Positions 57,203-64,000 of a stretch of DNA of 64,000 nucleotides are shown one piece after another. The stretch spans positions 248,001 through 312,000 of the forward strand of contig NZ_CADIJP010000003.1 in assembly GCF_902859725.1 (NCBI RefSeq), read 5' to 3'. The position numbers were made by a program, and so were the translations under genes. How positions within the stretch are numbered: position 1 is the stretch's first letter; each line of letters begins with the position of its first letter. The notes below the pieces were generated by a model that was not told where the DNA came from, ran no database searches, and saw only the letters and a program-made list of their open reading frames with translations. This DNA comes from Achromobacter mucicolens (lineage in GTDB: Bacteria > Pseudomonadota > Gammaproteobacteria > Burkholderiales > Burkholderiaceae_B).

Positions 57203-58837
57203 TCAATGACCGGTCGTGGACTGCATTGATGCTGCGTGGAAAACCGGCGCGGCCTCGCCCGCGAGGGACACGTTGATGCAGGCTGGCAGGCCGCTGGCGG
57301 CGGCCTGGCGCAAGGCGGTGGCCAGGCCCGCGGCGTCGTGCGCCGCAAACCCCGCGCCGCCCAGCGCCGAGGCGACGTCGTGGTAGCGCGCCGTCGGAGA
57401 AAGATCGCACCCGATCAGCCGCTGCGGGCCGTAGGTGCGCATTTGAATCAGGTGTTCGGCGTTCCAGCGCAAGTCGTTGCCGATCACCGCCACGATCGCC
57501 GCGCCTTCGCGCACCGCCGTGTCCAGCTCCATCAGGTGGAACCCGGCGGTGCCGTCGCCCATCATGACGACCACCGTCGCCCCCGGCCGCGCGATCTTCG
57601 CGGCGATCGCATAACAGACTCCTGCGCCGATCGCCCCGGACATGCCATTGATGATGCGGACCGGCGCCTGGCAGAACGCCTGCGCCCATTGGCCGAACTC
57701 GCCGCCGTCGCAGATCAGGATCGGATCGGGCGCGGACGCCAGGAACGCCTGCACGGTCTCGCACAGCGCGCGCGGATCCAATGCGCCCTGCGTCGGTGCG
57801 GACGGCGTCTTCACCGTCCGGCTTTGCAGCGCTTCATCGACCTGGGCGCGCCACGCAAGGCGTTCGGCCGACGGTTGCGCCGCCGCCACCGCCGCCAGCG
57901 CCGCCGCCGGGTCGGCCTGCAATGCCAGGACCAGACGCGCGCCAAGCAGCCGGCCCGCGCGTTCCAGCATCGCGGGGTCCGGGTCGATGACCGCGACGCG
58001 GGCCTCTTGCCCAAGGGCGCCGGTGCTGCCGAATCCCAGCGTGAAGTCCAGGCACTTTCCCGCCAGCACGATCAGGTCGGCGCTTGGGATGATGCCGGCC
58101 AAGGCCCCCTGCGACGGATCTTTCAGCCCGCGGGGGCTTTCCATCGGGATGATGCGCAGCCCCAGCGCGGCTTCGGCTGCCGCGCGCGCGGAACGTGCTT
58201 GCGGACGCGCGCTCGCCGGCCCGGCCAGCACCAGCGGACGCTGAGCCGAATGCAACAGGTCAGCCAGTTGGTTCACGCCGGAAGCATCCAGCGCGGCAAC
58301 CGCCTGAACGGCCGGCGCCTCGGGAAGGTCCGCCATGCCCGACTCGGCGGTCAGCAGGTCAAAGGGCAACGCCAGGTGGACGGGGCCGCGACGAGGCGCA
58401 AGCGCCTGCGAGATCGCCGCTTCAAGCGCAGGGCAAAGCTCTGCCGCGGACCGCGGGCGGACCGACAACTTGGTCAGCGGACGGGTGATGGAGACCTGGT
58501 CCAGTTCCTGGAACGCGCCAGAACCGTCTTCCGACACCGAGGAGTCGCCCGAGATGAGCAGCACCGGGCTTTCCGCCTGCGAGGCCGAATAAAGCGGCGC
58601 GAGTCCGTTGGTCAGGCCCGGCGCGGCAGTGATCAACGCCACGCCGAGTTCGCCGGTGATCTGCGACCACGCATCGGCCATGAAGACAGCGGCCGCTTCG
58701 TGCCGGACGTGGATGATGCGGATGCCTGCGTCGATACAGGCATCGTATAGCGGCATGATCTGGTTGCCGGAGAGGCTGAAAATGGTATTGACGCCCCGCC
58801 GACGCAGCGAGCGAATGATCAACTCAGAACCAAGCAC
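57203..58837 (-). CDS. Thiamine diphosphate-dependent enzyme (acetolactate synthase-like)
   Basis: The protein has 544 residues. The N-terminal domain holds the activating Glu (HVRHEAAAVFMADAW). The middle domain is of the acetolactate synthase type (VLAGPASARPQ). The C-terminal domain has the TPP/Mg motif GDGTAGFH...GNDLRWN. True acetolactate synthases have a partner small subunit, which is absent; the sequence may be a decarboxylase, carboligase or oxidase of a keto acid. It is followed by a TctC receptor, so a catabolic role is more likely than valine synthesis. Confidence 0.8.
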   Translation of the reverse strand: MLGSELIIRSLRRRGVNTIFSLSGNQIMPLYDACIDAGIRIIHVRHEAAAVFMADAWSQITGELGVALITAAPGLTNGLAPLYSASQAESPVLLISGDSSVSEDGSGAFQELDQVSITRPLTKLSVRPRSAAELCPALEAAISQALAPRRGPVHLALPFDLLTAESGMADLPEAPAVQAVAALDASGVNQLADLLHSAQRPLVLAGPASARPQARSARAAAEAALGLRIIPMESPRGLKDPSQGALAGIIPSADLIVLAGKCLDFTLGFGSTGALGQEARVAVIDPDPAMLERAGRLLGARLVLALQADPAAALAAVAAAQPSAERLAWRAQVDEALQSRTVKTPSAPTQGALDPRALCETVQAFLASAPDPILICDGGEFGQWAQAFCQAPVRIINGMSGAIGAGVCYAIAAKIARPGATVVVMMGDGTAGFHLMELDTAVREGAAIVAVIGNDLRWNAEHLIQMRTYGPQRLIGCDLSPTARYHDVASALGGAGFAAHDAAGLATALRQAAASGLPACINVSLAGEAAPVFHAASMQSTTGH

Positions 58838-59115
58838 GTTTGTCTCCCCCCGAGGTTGCGCTTGGCTGTGCCTTGCAACCTTTTATTGATCCGACATGTT
58901 TCTTTGACCCATTTGCGGCTCAGTGTATCGGGTAACAGCGGCGTTTAGGTTGATGTTTTTTGAACCAAGGATCACGCCCTCCGACGCGTGGCGGCCCGCC
59001 CTCACACGCTGAAAGCGGATCCCTCTATACAGATCGGCGCGCCTGGTGTTTCATACCGTTTTGGCGATCCATGACATTGCGCGGCCGTCGCGCGGCCCTT
59101 TTCGAAGGCGACACC

Positions 59116-59979
59116 ATGGCAAAAAGACACCTTGGCGCGGCAATTGGCCTCATGACCTGGATGATGACGATGACCCCCAGTTTTGCCGGTTCCATTGGTT
59201 ACCTGGGGCCCGCGGGCTCCTGGACCCATCAGGCGTGCCTGGACCTGTTCGGGCCCAACGAGCTTGTCCCGCTCACGCGCGACGAACTCTTTTCCGGCTA
59301 CGCGTCGGGCAAGCTGGCCCAGGCGTGCGTCCCCGTGACGACGTCGGTCGTTGGTGTCACGCCCTATCTGGACGCGGTGCTGGATCTGCCCAATGCCGTG
59401 GTGGTGGGCGAATACCCCAAGATGCTGGGCTACAGCCTGCTGGCGCGTCCCGGCGCGACGCTGCAAGACATCAAGGAAGTGTTCGCCCACCCGGTGGCAT
59501 TCGAGGAAGTGAAACCCTGGCTGGACCGGGAAATGCCCACGGTGAAGCGCACCGAGTCCGCAAGTGGCGGCGCTGCGGCCAAGACCGTCGCCGAAAGCGC
59601 CACCCTGGACAAGGCCTCGTTCGGTCCGAAGGTGGGCGCCAGCGTGTATTCGCTGAGCGCGCTGGTCGATGGGATCGAGGAAGGACCGCACAATGTGACG
59701 CGCTGGTGGGTGCTGGGCCGCGACCTGCCGGCGCCCACGGGACATGACAAGACCTCGCTGGTGCTCTCGACCGCGGACGACAAACTGAATGAAGCACTGC
59801 GCGCCCTCGTGCAGGCCAACGTTGCCGTGCTGACGATCTATGAGCGTCCCAGCAAAAAGACCCTGGACACGCATCGGTATGTCGTCGAGGTCGCGGGCCA
59901 TGCCACGCAGGAACCCCTTGCCGGGCTTTTGAAGGCGCATCCCGAATTCCGGTTGCTGGGTTCCTATCCGCGCAAGTGA
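59116..59979 (+). CDS. Exported prephenate dehydratase with ACT-like domain
   Basis: The protein has 287 residues from the ATG at 59116 (GAAGGCGAC upstream). A signal peptide spans about residues 1-24 (GLMTWMMTMTPSFA). The catalytic domain begins SIGYLGPAGSWTHQA, close to the PheA-type pattern, and has the NVTRW variant of the conserved NxTRF. The C-terminal part (about 205-287) is ACT-like with ERPSK in place of the usual ESRP. It should convert prephenate to phenylpyruvate in the periplasm, or act on another ligand. The known periplasmic cyclohexadienyl dehydratase is an unrelated fold. The gene stands alone. Confidence 0.75.
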   Translation: MAKRHLGAAIGLMTWMMTMTPSFAGSIGYLGPAGSWTHQACLDLFGPNELVPLTRDELFSGYASGKLAQACVPVTTSVVGVTPYLDAVLDLPNAVVVGEYPKMLGYSLLARPGATLQDIKEVFAHPVAFEEVKPWLDREMPTVKRTESASGGAAAKTVAESATLDKASFGPKVGASVYSLSALVDGIEEGPHNVTRWWVLGRDLPAPTGHDKTSLVLSTADDKLNEALRALVQANVAVLTIYERPSKKTLDTHRYVVEVAGHATQEPLAGLLKAHPEFRLLGSYPRK

Positions 59980-60044
59980 ACGGCTGTTGATTACCCATGC
60001 GGTGTTGCGCGCGCGCCGCGCCCCGCCATCCGACAACTCTAATT

Positions 60045-60063
60045 AATAGTATTTCTTATTCGC
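60045..60063. promoter_or_regulatory. Fur-box-like site upstream of the sigma-factor gene
   Basis: The minus strand reads GCGAATAAGAAATACTATT, which agrees with the 19-bp Fur consensus at 11 positions. It is AT-rich in a GC-rich neighbourhood and lies 23 bp before the sigma-factor start. This is the usual place for iron repression of FecI-type genes. Confidence 0.55.
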
Positions 60064-60085
60064 ATTCGGTAGACTGCTGGGCATC

Positions 60086-60595
60086 TTGCAATCTCCCGAC
60101 TCCCTATCCCTCCCCGCAGTCGAGCAGCTTTATCGCCGTCACCATGGGTGGCTGCAAGGCTGGCTCCATCGCAAGCTGGGCGACAGCGGCGACGCGGCCG
60201 ATCTGGCGCAGGACACGTTCGTTCGGCTGATGGCCGCGCGCCGTCCGCCCGTGCTGCGCGAAGAACCGCGCGCGCTGATCACGCATATTGCCAAGGGGCT
60301 GCTGGTTGACCATTGGCGCCGCCGCGCCGTGCAACAGGCCTACCTGGACGCCATCGCGCACCTGCCGGAGCCGCAGGTACCGTCTCCGGAAACGGGACTC
60401 ATGATCGTGCAGACGCTGGTGGCGATCGACGCCATGCTGCAGCGCCTGCCCGCCGCGACGCGCGACATGTTCCTGCTGGCGCAACTGGACGGTCTGACGC
60501 TGCAAGAGATCTCCGAGCAGACCGGCAAGCCCGTGATCACGGTGCGGCGCCATCTGCGCAAGGCCCTCATGGCCTGCATGACGGTCGCCGCATGA
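60086..60595 (+). CDS. FecI-type ECF sigma factor
   Basis: The protein has 169 residues if translation starts at the TTG at 60086; no ATG suits. The FecI pattern is strong: LYRRHHGWLQGWLHRKLGDSGDAADLAQDTFVRL for region 2 and LDGLTLQEISEQTGKPVITVRRHLRKAL for region 4. It should direct RNA polymerase to the promoter of the siderophore receptor gene downstream. It overlaps fecR by 4 bp (ATGA) and is likely repressed by iron through the Fur-like site. Confidence 0.88.
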   Translation: MQSPDSLSLPAVEQLYRRHHGWLQGWLHRKLGDSGDAADLAQDTFVRLMAARRPPVLREEPRALITHIAKGLLVDHWRRRAVQQAYLDAIAHLPEPQVPSPETGLMIVQTLVAIDAMLQRLPAATRDMFLLAQLDGLTLQEISEQTGKPVITVRRHLRKALMACMTVAA

Positions 60596-61542
60596 GCGCG
60601 CCGGGCGATCTATTGCTGGAGGAAGCGGCCGACTGGGTCATCCGGCTGCGCTACGAGACCACCGACGCGGCCACGCGGCGGGCATTCGAGCGGTGGCTGG
60701 CGCAAGGCGAGGCCCACGTGCAGGCCTGGGCCCGCGCCGAGCAGGTGCTGGGCGTGTTCGAAGGCCTACCCGCCCCCATCGGACATCGCGTGCTGCGCGC
60801 CACCCGCAAGCGCCAGGGCCGCCGAACCGTGCTGCGCGCGGCGCTGGGGCTGGGCGTGCTCGCCCCGGCCGGCTGGATGGCGTGGCGCGAGGCGCCCGCC
60901 TGGCGCGCCGACCTGCGCACCGCGGCGGGCGAGCAACTGACACGTCTGCTCGACGATGGCACGCAGCTGGTGCTGAACAGCGGCAGCGCCGTCGACCTGC
61001 GCTACGGCGCCGGCGAACGCCGTCTGATCCTGGTGGCCGGGGAAGTGCTGGTGACGACCGGCCAGGAATCCCAGGCCGCGTACCGGCCCTTTGTGGTGCA
61101 AACCCCGCAAGGCGAGGTAGAGGCGCTGGGCACGCGCTTCTCGGTGCGTCTGACCCACGACCGCACCGAGGTCATGGTGTTCGAGCATGCGGTGCTGGCG
61201 CGCCCCGCCCGCAGCACGCCCCTGCGCATCGACGCCGGGCAACGCAGCAGCTTCACGCTTGGCCAGACCGGCGCGCTGGCGCCGGTGGACGACAGCGCGG
61301 CGCTCTGGGCGCAGGGAATGCTGGTCGTGCGCGACCAGCGCCTGGCCGACGTGGTGGCCGAGCTGGCGCGCCATCGCCCGGGCTTTCTGCGCTGCGCGCC
61401 CGAGGTCGCCGACCTGCGGGTCTCCGGCGCACTATCGCTTCGAGATACCGATGCAGCCCTGCAGGCGCTGTCCGAACGCCTGCCCATCACCGTGCAACGG
61501 GTCACCCGCTACTGGGTATCGGTCGGCCCCGCCGGCGCTTGA
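60592..61542 (+). CDS. FecR-type regulator of the ECF sigma factor
   Basis: The protein has 316 residues. The N-terminal DUF4880 domain (EEAADWVIRLR... RRAFERWLAQGEAHVQAWARAEQV) binds the sigma factor. A membrane helix lies at about 78-97 (VLRAALGLGVLAPAGWMAW). The FecR domain follows (GTQLVLNSGSAVDLRY, GEVLVTTG, VVQTPQGEVEALGTRFSV), and then a C-terminal STN-like part. It transmits receptor occupancy to the sigma factor. It is 126 bp upstream of the receptor gene. Confidence 0.88.
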   Translation: MSAPGDLLLEEAADWVIRLRYETTDAATRRAFERWLAQGEAHVQAWARAEQVLGVFEGLPAPIGHRVLRATRKRQGRRTVLRAALGLGVLAPAGWMAWREAPAWRADLRTAAGEQLTRLLDDGTQLVLNSGSAVDLRYGAGERRLILVAGEVLVTTGQESQAAYRPFVVQTPQGEVEALGTRFSVRLTHDRTEVMVFEHAVLARPARSTPLRIDAGQRSSFTLGQTGALAPVDDSAALWAQGMLVVRDQRLADVVAELARHRPGFLRCAPEVADLRVSGALSLRDTDAALQALSERLPITVQRVTRYWVSVGPAGA

Positions 61543-61668
61543 GCCGCCGCGCGGAAAAATATTTTGCGTCGAGGTGATCACTTTTTCGATGTCGTGCGGA
61601 GTAGGAAGTAAGACCGCATCAAGGGGATGCGGGCGCTTCTTGCTTGACGATGTAAGGATGAAAGAGTG

Positions 61669-64000
61669 ATGGCACGTGTACGCGCAGCGCGGGACAGAGG
61701 ATCCCGCAAGGCAATGATCTGGACGGCGCTCTGGTGCGCCGCCACCGCAAGCGCGGCGGCGGGCGCGCAATCCGCAGCCCCGGCTGGCACGGCGCCGTCC
61801 TCGCAGATGCGCTCCGTCGCGATTGGGGCGGGCCCGCTCGACAACGTGCTGGCGCGTTACGCCGCCGCAGCTGGCGTGCAGATCGTCTACGACCCCACCT
61901 GGCTCGCTGGCCGCCAAAGCCCCGGCATTTCGGGCGAGATGACCGTGCAGCAAGGGTTCGACCGCCTGCTCGCGGGCACCGGCTACCGCGCCCAGCCCAG
62001 CGCGGCCGGCACTTACTCCCTGCAGGCCGTCCAGCAAGGCGCGGTCACCCAACTGGCGCCCGTCACCGTAACCGGAACGGCAGAACGCGCCACCAGCGAA
62101 GGCACGAACTCGTACACCAGCAATGCGGTCACGCTGGGCAAGGGCGTGCAAACGCTCAAGGAGATCCCGCAGTCCGTGTCGGTCGTGACGCGCCAGCGGC
62201 TTGACGACCAGAACCTGAACAGCCTGTCTGACGCAATGCGCAACGTGACGGGCATCACGGTCGAAACGCTCTCCAGCGGCGGCAACATGTCCGGCTTCAT
62301 CTCGCGCGGCTACACGCTCGATTCGATCCAGGTCGATGGCATGCGCGCCCCCGCCGGGGCAGGCAACCTGTCGGCGGGCTTTGACCTCGCCATTTACGAT
62401 CGCATTGAAGTGCTGCGCGGGCCGTCCGGCCTATACCAAGGCACGGGCGAACCGGGCGGCAGCGTGAACCTGGTGCGCAAGCGCCCGCTGCAGGAATTCG
62501 CATTCGGCGCGCAAGCCAGTGTGGGGTCATGGGACTACTACCGGGCCGTGGCCGACCTGAGCACGCCATTCGATAGCGAAGGCAAGGTCCGCGGGCGCTT
62601 CATCGCGGCCTACGAGGATCGTGGCTCCTTCGTGGACCGGGTAAGCTCCGAGCGGCCCACGCTGTACGGAATCATCGAGGCCGATCTAACGCCAAGCACC
62701 ACGCTGGCGGCCGGCCTCACGCATCAGCGCTCCCGCATCAAGCCCGCGTTCGGTCTGCCGGCGTATGCCGATGGCTCGCTGCTCGAAGTGCGCCGCGGCA
62801 CCAATCTCAGCGCGGAATGGAACCGCATCGAAGAAGAATCCACCGAGATCTTTGCCGACCTCTCGCATCGCCTGGACGGCGGCGGCGCCGTGAACGCAAG
62901 CGTGTTTCATCGCGACACCGACACCCCGACGCGCCTGACCACCTGGCCCAACCGCGCCGTCGATCCGCTTACCGGCGACACCAACCTCATCGCCTGGTCG
63001 TACCGCAACCACTGGAAAACCACCGGCGCGGACGCCCACGTGAATCTGCCCTTTGAAGCCTTCGGCCGCGAACACAGCCTGCTCATGGGCGCCGACTACA
63101 GCTACACGCGCAAACAGTTCAACTACGGCGGCGGCACGATCTTCCCGACCAACGTGTACGACCCGGTCATCAACATGCCGCTGCCGGAGATGGAACAGGT
63201 CAACGGCAATGACGGGCGCACCCGCGAATTCGGCCTGTACACCCGCGCCAACATCCAGGCAACCGACCACCTGAAGGTCATCGCGGGCGCGCGCCTGTCC
63301 TGGTGGAAGAACGACGCGCGCAACGACAACCAGTACTTCGGCGACTTCAGCCAGACAACGACCCGCATCTCCGCGCGCACATCGCCCTACGCCGGGCTGG
63401 TGTACGAGCTGACGCCGCAGCTGTCCGCCTACGCAAGCTACACCAGCATCTTCCAGCCCCAAACCGAGATCGATGCGCAAGGCAACACGCTGTCGCCACG
63501 CGTGGGCCGCCAGATCGAAACCGGCCTGAAGGGCGCGTTCATGGACGGCGCGCTCAACGCGCATGCCGCGCTGTTCCAGATCGTGGACCGCAACCGCGCG
63601 ATGAGCGACCTGAACAATCCCATGTACTCCGTCGCCGCGGGCAAGGTGCGCAGCCAGGGCTTCGAAACCGAGGTCAGCGGCTTGCTGCTGCCGAACTGGG
63701 ACATCGTGGCCGGCTACGCCTACACGCAAACCAAATACCTGGAGGCGGCCCAAGCCCAGCAGGGACTGTCGTACAGCACCATCACCCCGCGCCACGCCAT
63801 CAATCTCTGGACCCGCTACCGCTTCACGCAGCCGGCCCTGGAAGGTTTCAGCGTGGGCACTGGCGTGCGCTGGAACAGCGGCAACTATCTGCAAAGCGGC
63901 AACGTGCGTTGGGAACAGGGCAGCTACGCGCTCGTCTCGGCACAGATCGGCTACCGCTACAACCGGCACCTGGAAGGCACGCTCACGGTCGATAACCTGT
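61669..64000 (+). CDS. TonB-dependent siderophore receptor (cut by window edge)
   Basis: The frame is open from the ATG at 61669 to the end of the window, giving 777 residues without a stop. A signal peptide (MIWTALWCAATASAAAGAQ) is followed by an STN domain (about 48-115, GAGPLDNVLARYAAAAGVQIVYD), as in FpvA/FecA-type transducers. A TonB-box-like LAPVTVTG leads to the plug (EIPQSVSVVTRQRLDDQ, LSDAMRNVTGI, YDRIEVLRGPSGLYQGTGEPGG). The barrel follows. The STN domain should signal to FecR. In the 126-bp gap before it, CCGCATC/GATGCGG (61614-61632) forms a 7-bp hairpin. The siderophore is unknown. Confidence 0.92.
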   Translation, partial: MARVRAARDRGSRKAMIWTALWCAATASAAAGAQSAAPAGTAPSSQMRSVAIGAGPLDNVLARYAAAAGVQIVYDPTWLAGRQSPGISGEMTVQQGFDRLLAGTGYRAQPSAAGTYSLQAVQQGAVTQLAPVTVTGTAERATSEGTNSYTSNAVTLGKGVQTLKEIPQSVSVVTRQRLDDQNLNSLSDAMRNVTGITVETLSSGGNMSGFISRGYTLDSIQVDGMRAPAGAGNLSAGFDLAIYDRIEVLRGPSGLYQGTGEPGGSVNLVRKRPLQEFAFGAQASVGSWDYYRAVADLSTPFDSEGKVRGRFIAAYEDRGSFVDRVSSERPTLYGIIEADLTPSTTLAAGLTHQRSRIKPAFGLPAYADGSLLEVRRGTNLSAEWNRIEEESTEIFADLSHRLDGGGAVNASVFHRDTDTPTRLTTWPNRAVDPLTGDTNLIAWSYRNHWKTTGADAHVNLPFEAFGREHSLLMGADYSYTRKQFNYGGGTIFPTNVYDPVINMPLPEMEQVNGNDGRTREFGLYTRANIQATDHLKVIAGARLSWWKNDARNDNQYFGDFSQTTTRISARTSPYAGLVYELTPQLSAYASYTSIFQPQTEIDAQGNTLSPRVGRQIETGLKGAFMDGALNAHAALFQIVDRNRAMSDLNNPMYSVAAGKVRSQGFETEVSGLLLPNWDIVAGYAYTQTKYLEAAQAQQGLSYSTITPRHAINLWTRYRFTQPALEGFSVGTGVRWNSGNYLQSGNVRWEQGSYALVSAQIGYRYNRHLEGTLTVDNL

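Noticed and set aside
57203-58837. The TPP enzyme called as acetolactate synthase (ilvB)
   Set aside because: No small subunit gene is nearby and the neighbours are catabolic; only the enzyme superfamily is supported.
61614-61632. A hairpin before the siderophore receptor taken as a terminator or riboswitch
   Set aside because: The stem is short (7 bp) with no T-run, and it lies inside an expected sigma-dependent promoter region. It is only mentioned in the receptor entry.

Overview
The window is GC-rich, densely packed DNA from a betaproteobacterium. It looks like the family Alcaligenaceae, most likely Achromobacter or a close Bordetella relative. The grounds are the gene content (three stand-alone Bug/TctC solute receptors, many LysR and aromatic or organic-acid catabolic genes, a FecI-FecR-TonB iron cassette), the codon bias, and a GTGTCTGACACC-type palindromic repeat. 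This placement is an inference from style and was not tested by a database search. I saw no rRNA, tRNA, CRISPR array, transposase or phage gene.

Layout. 1-9 kb: end of an MFS exporter, an exported PIG-L deacetylase fused to a propeller-like domain, a crotonase-family enzyme, an ABC ATPase with altered catalytic motifs, an outer-membrane barrel protein, a DUF1254/DUF1214 protein, a lipoprotein and a small unknown. 9-13.7 kb: a periplasmic aldehyde oxidoreductase operon (paoABC, leftward) with a divergent MocA-like cofactor cytidylyltransferase. 13.7-20.7 kb: a signalling island with a very large CHASE3-GAF-kinase-triple-receiver protein, CheR, CheB, a receiver-kinase hybrid and a single-receiver protein. 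20.7-25 kb: catB, catA, a benzoate-type MFS transporter and a benD-like dehydrogenase (leftward), part of the catechol branch of benzoate breakdown. 25-28.7 kb: a talarate/galactarate dehydratase with a TctC receptor, facing a LacI regulator across two matching palindromic operators. 28.8-31.7 kb: a diguanylate cyclase and a chemoreceptor ending in a CheR/CheB tether-like peptide.

31.9-39 kb is the most unusual part. A lower-GC, 1116-residue UPF1-like SF1 helicase converges on a leftward set encoding a small membrane protein, a divergent sigma factor, a membrane-anchored anti-sigma factor and an exported caspase-like protease with Sel1-type repeats. 39-44.6 kb: a YbjN-like protein, then lipoprotein, membrane protein and glycerophosphodiesterase-like genes in tight order, then an MFS transporter.

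44.8-53.5 kb: a rightward catabolic block. It encodes a succinate dehydrogenase/fumarate reductase-like complex (iron-sulfur subunit, two small anchors, and a flavoprotein with Cys in place of the usual FAD-linking His), a two-subunit class I fumarase-type hydro-lyase, an amidohydrolase-fold protein without the HxH motif, a LysR regulator, a TctC receptor and a TSUP transporter. 53.5-59 kb: mmsA, a divergent LysR gene, a TctC receptor and a TPP-dependent enzyme. 59.1-60 kb: a prephenate dehydratase plus ACT protein carrying a signal peptide. 60-64 kb: a FecI-type sigma factor behind a Fur-box-like site, FecR, and a siderophore receptor that runs off the right edge.

The genes work together in several groups: aromatic and sugar-acid catabolism with local regulators, a dicarboxylate redox/hydration module, a chemotaxis-like phosphorelay, and two sigma/anti-sigma circuits, one for iron uptake and one linked to a caspase-like protease.
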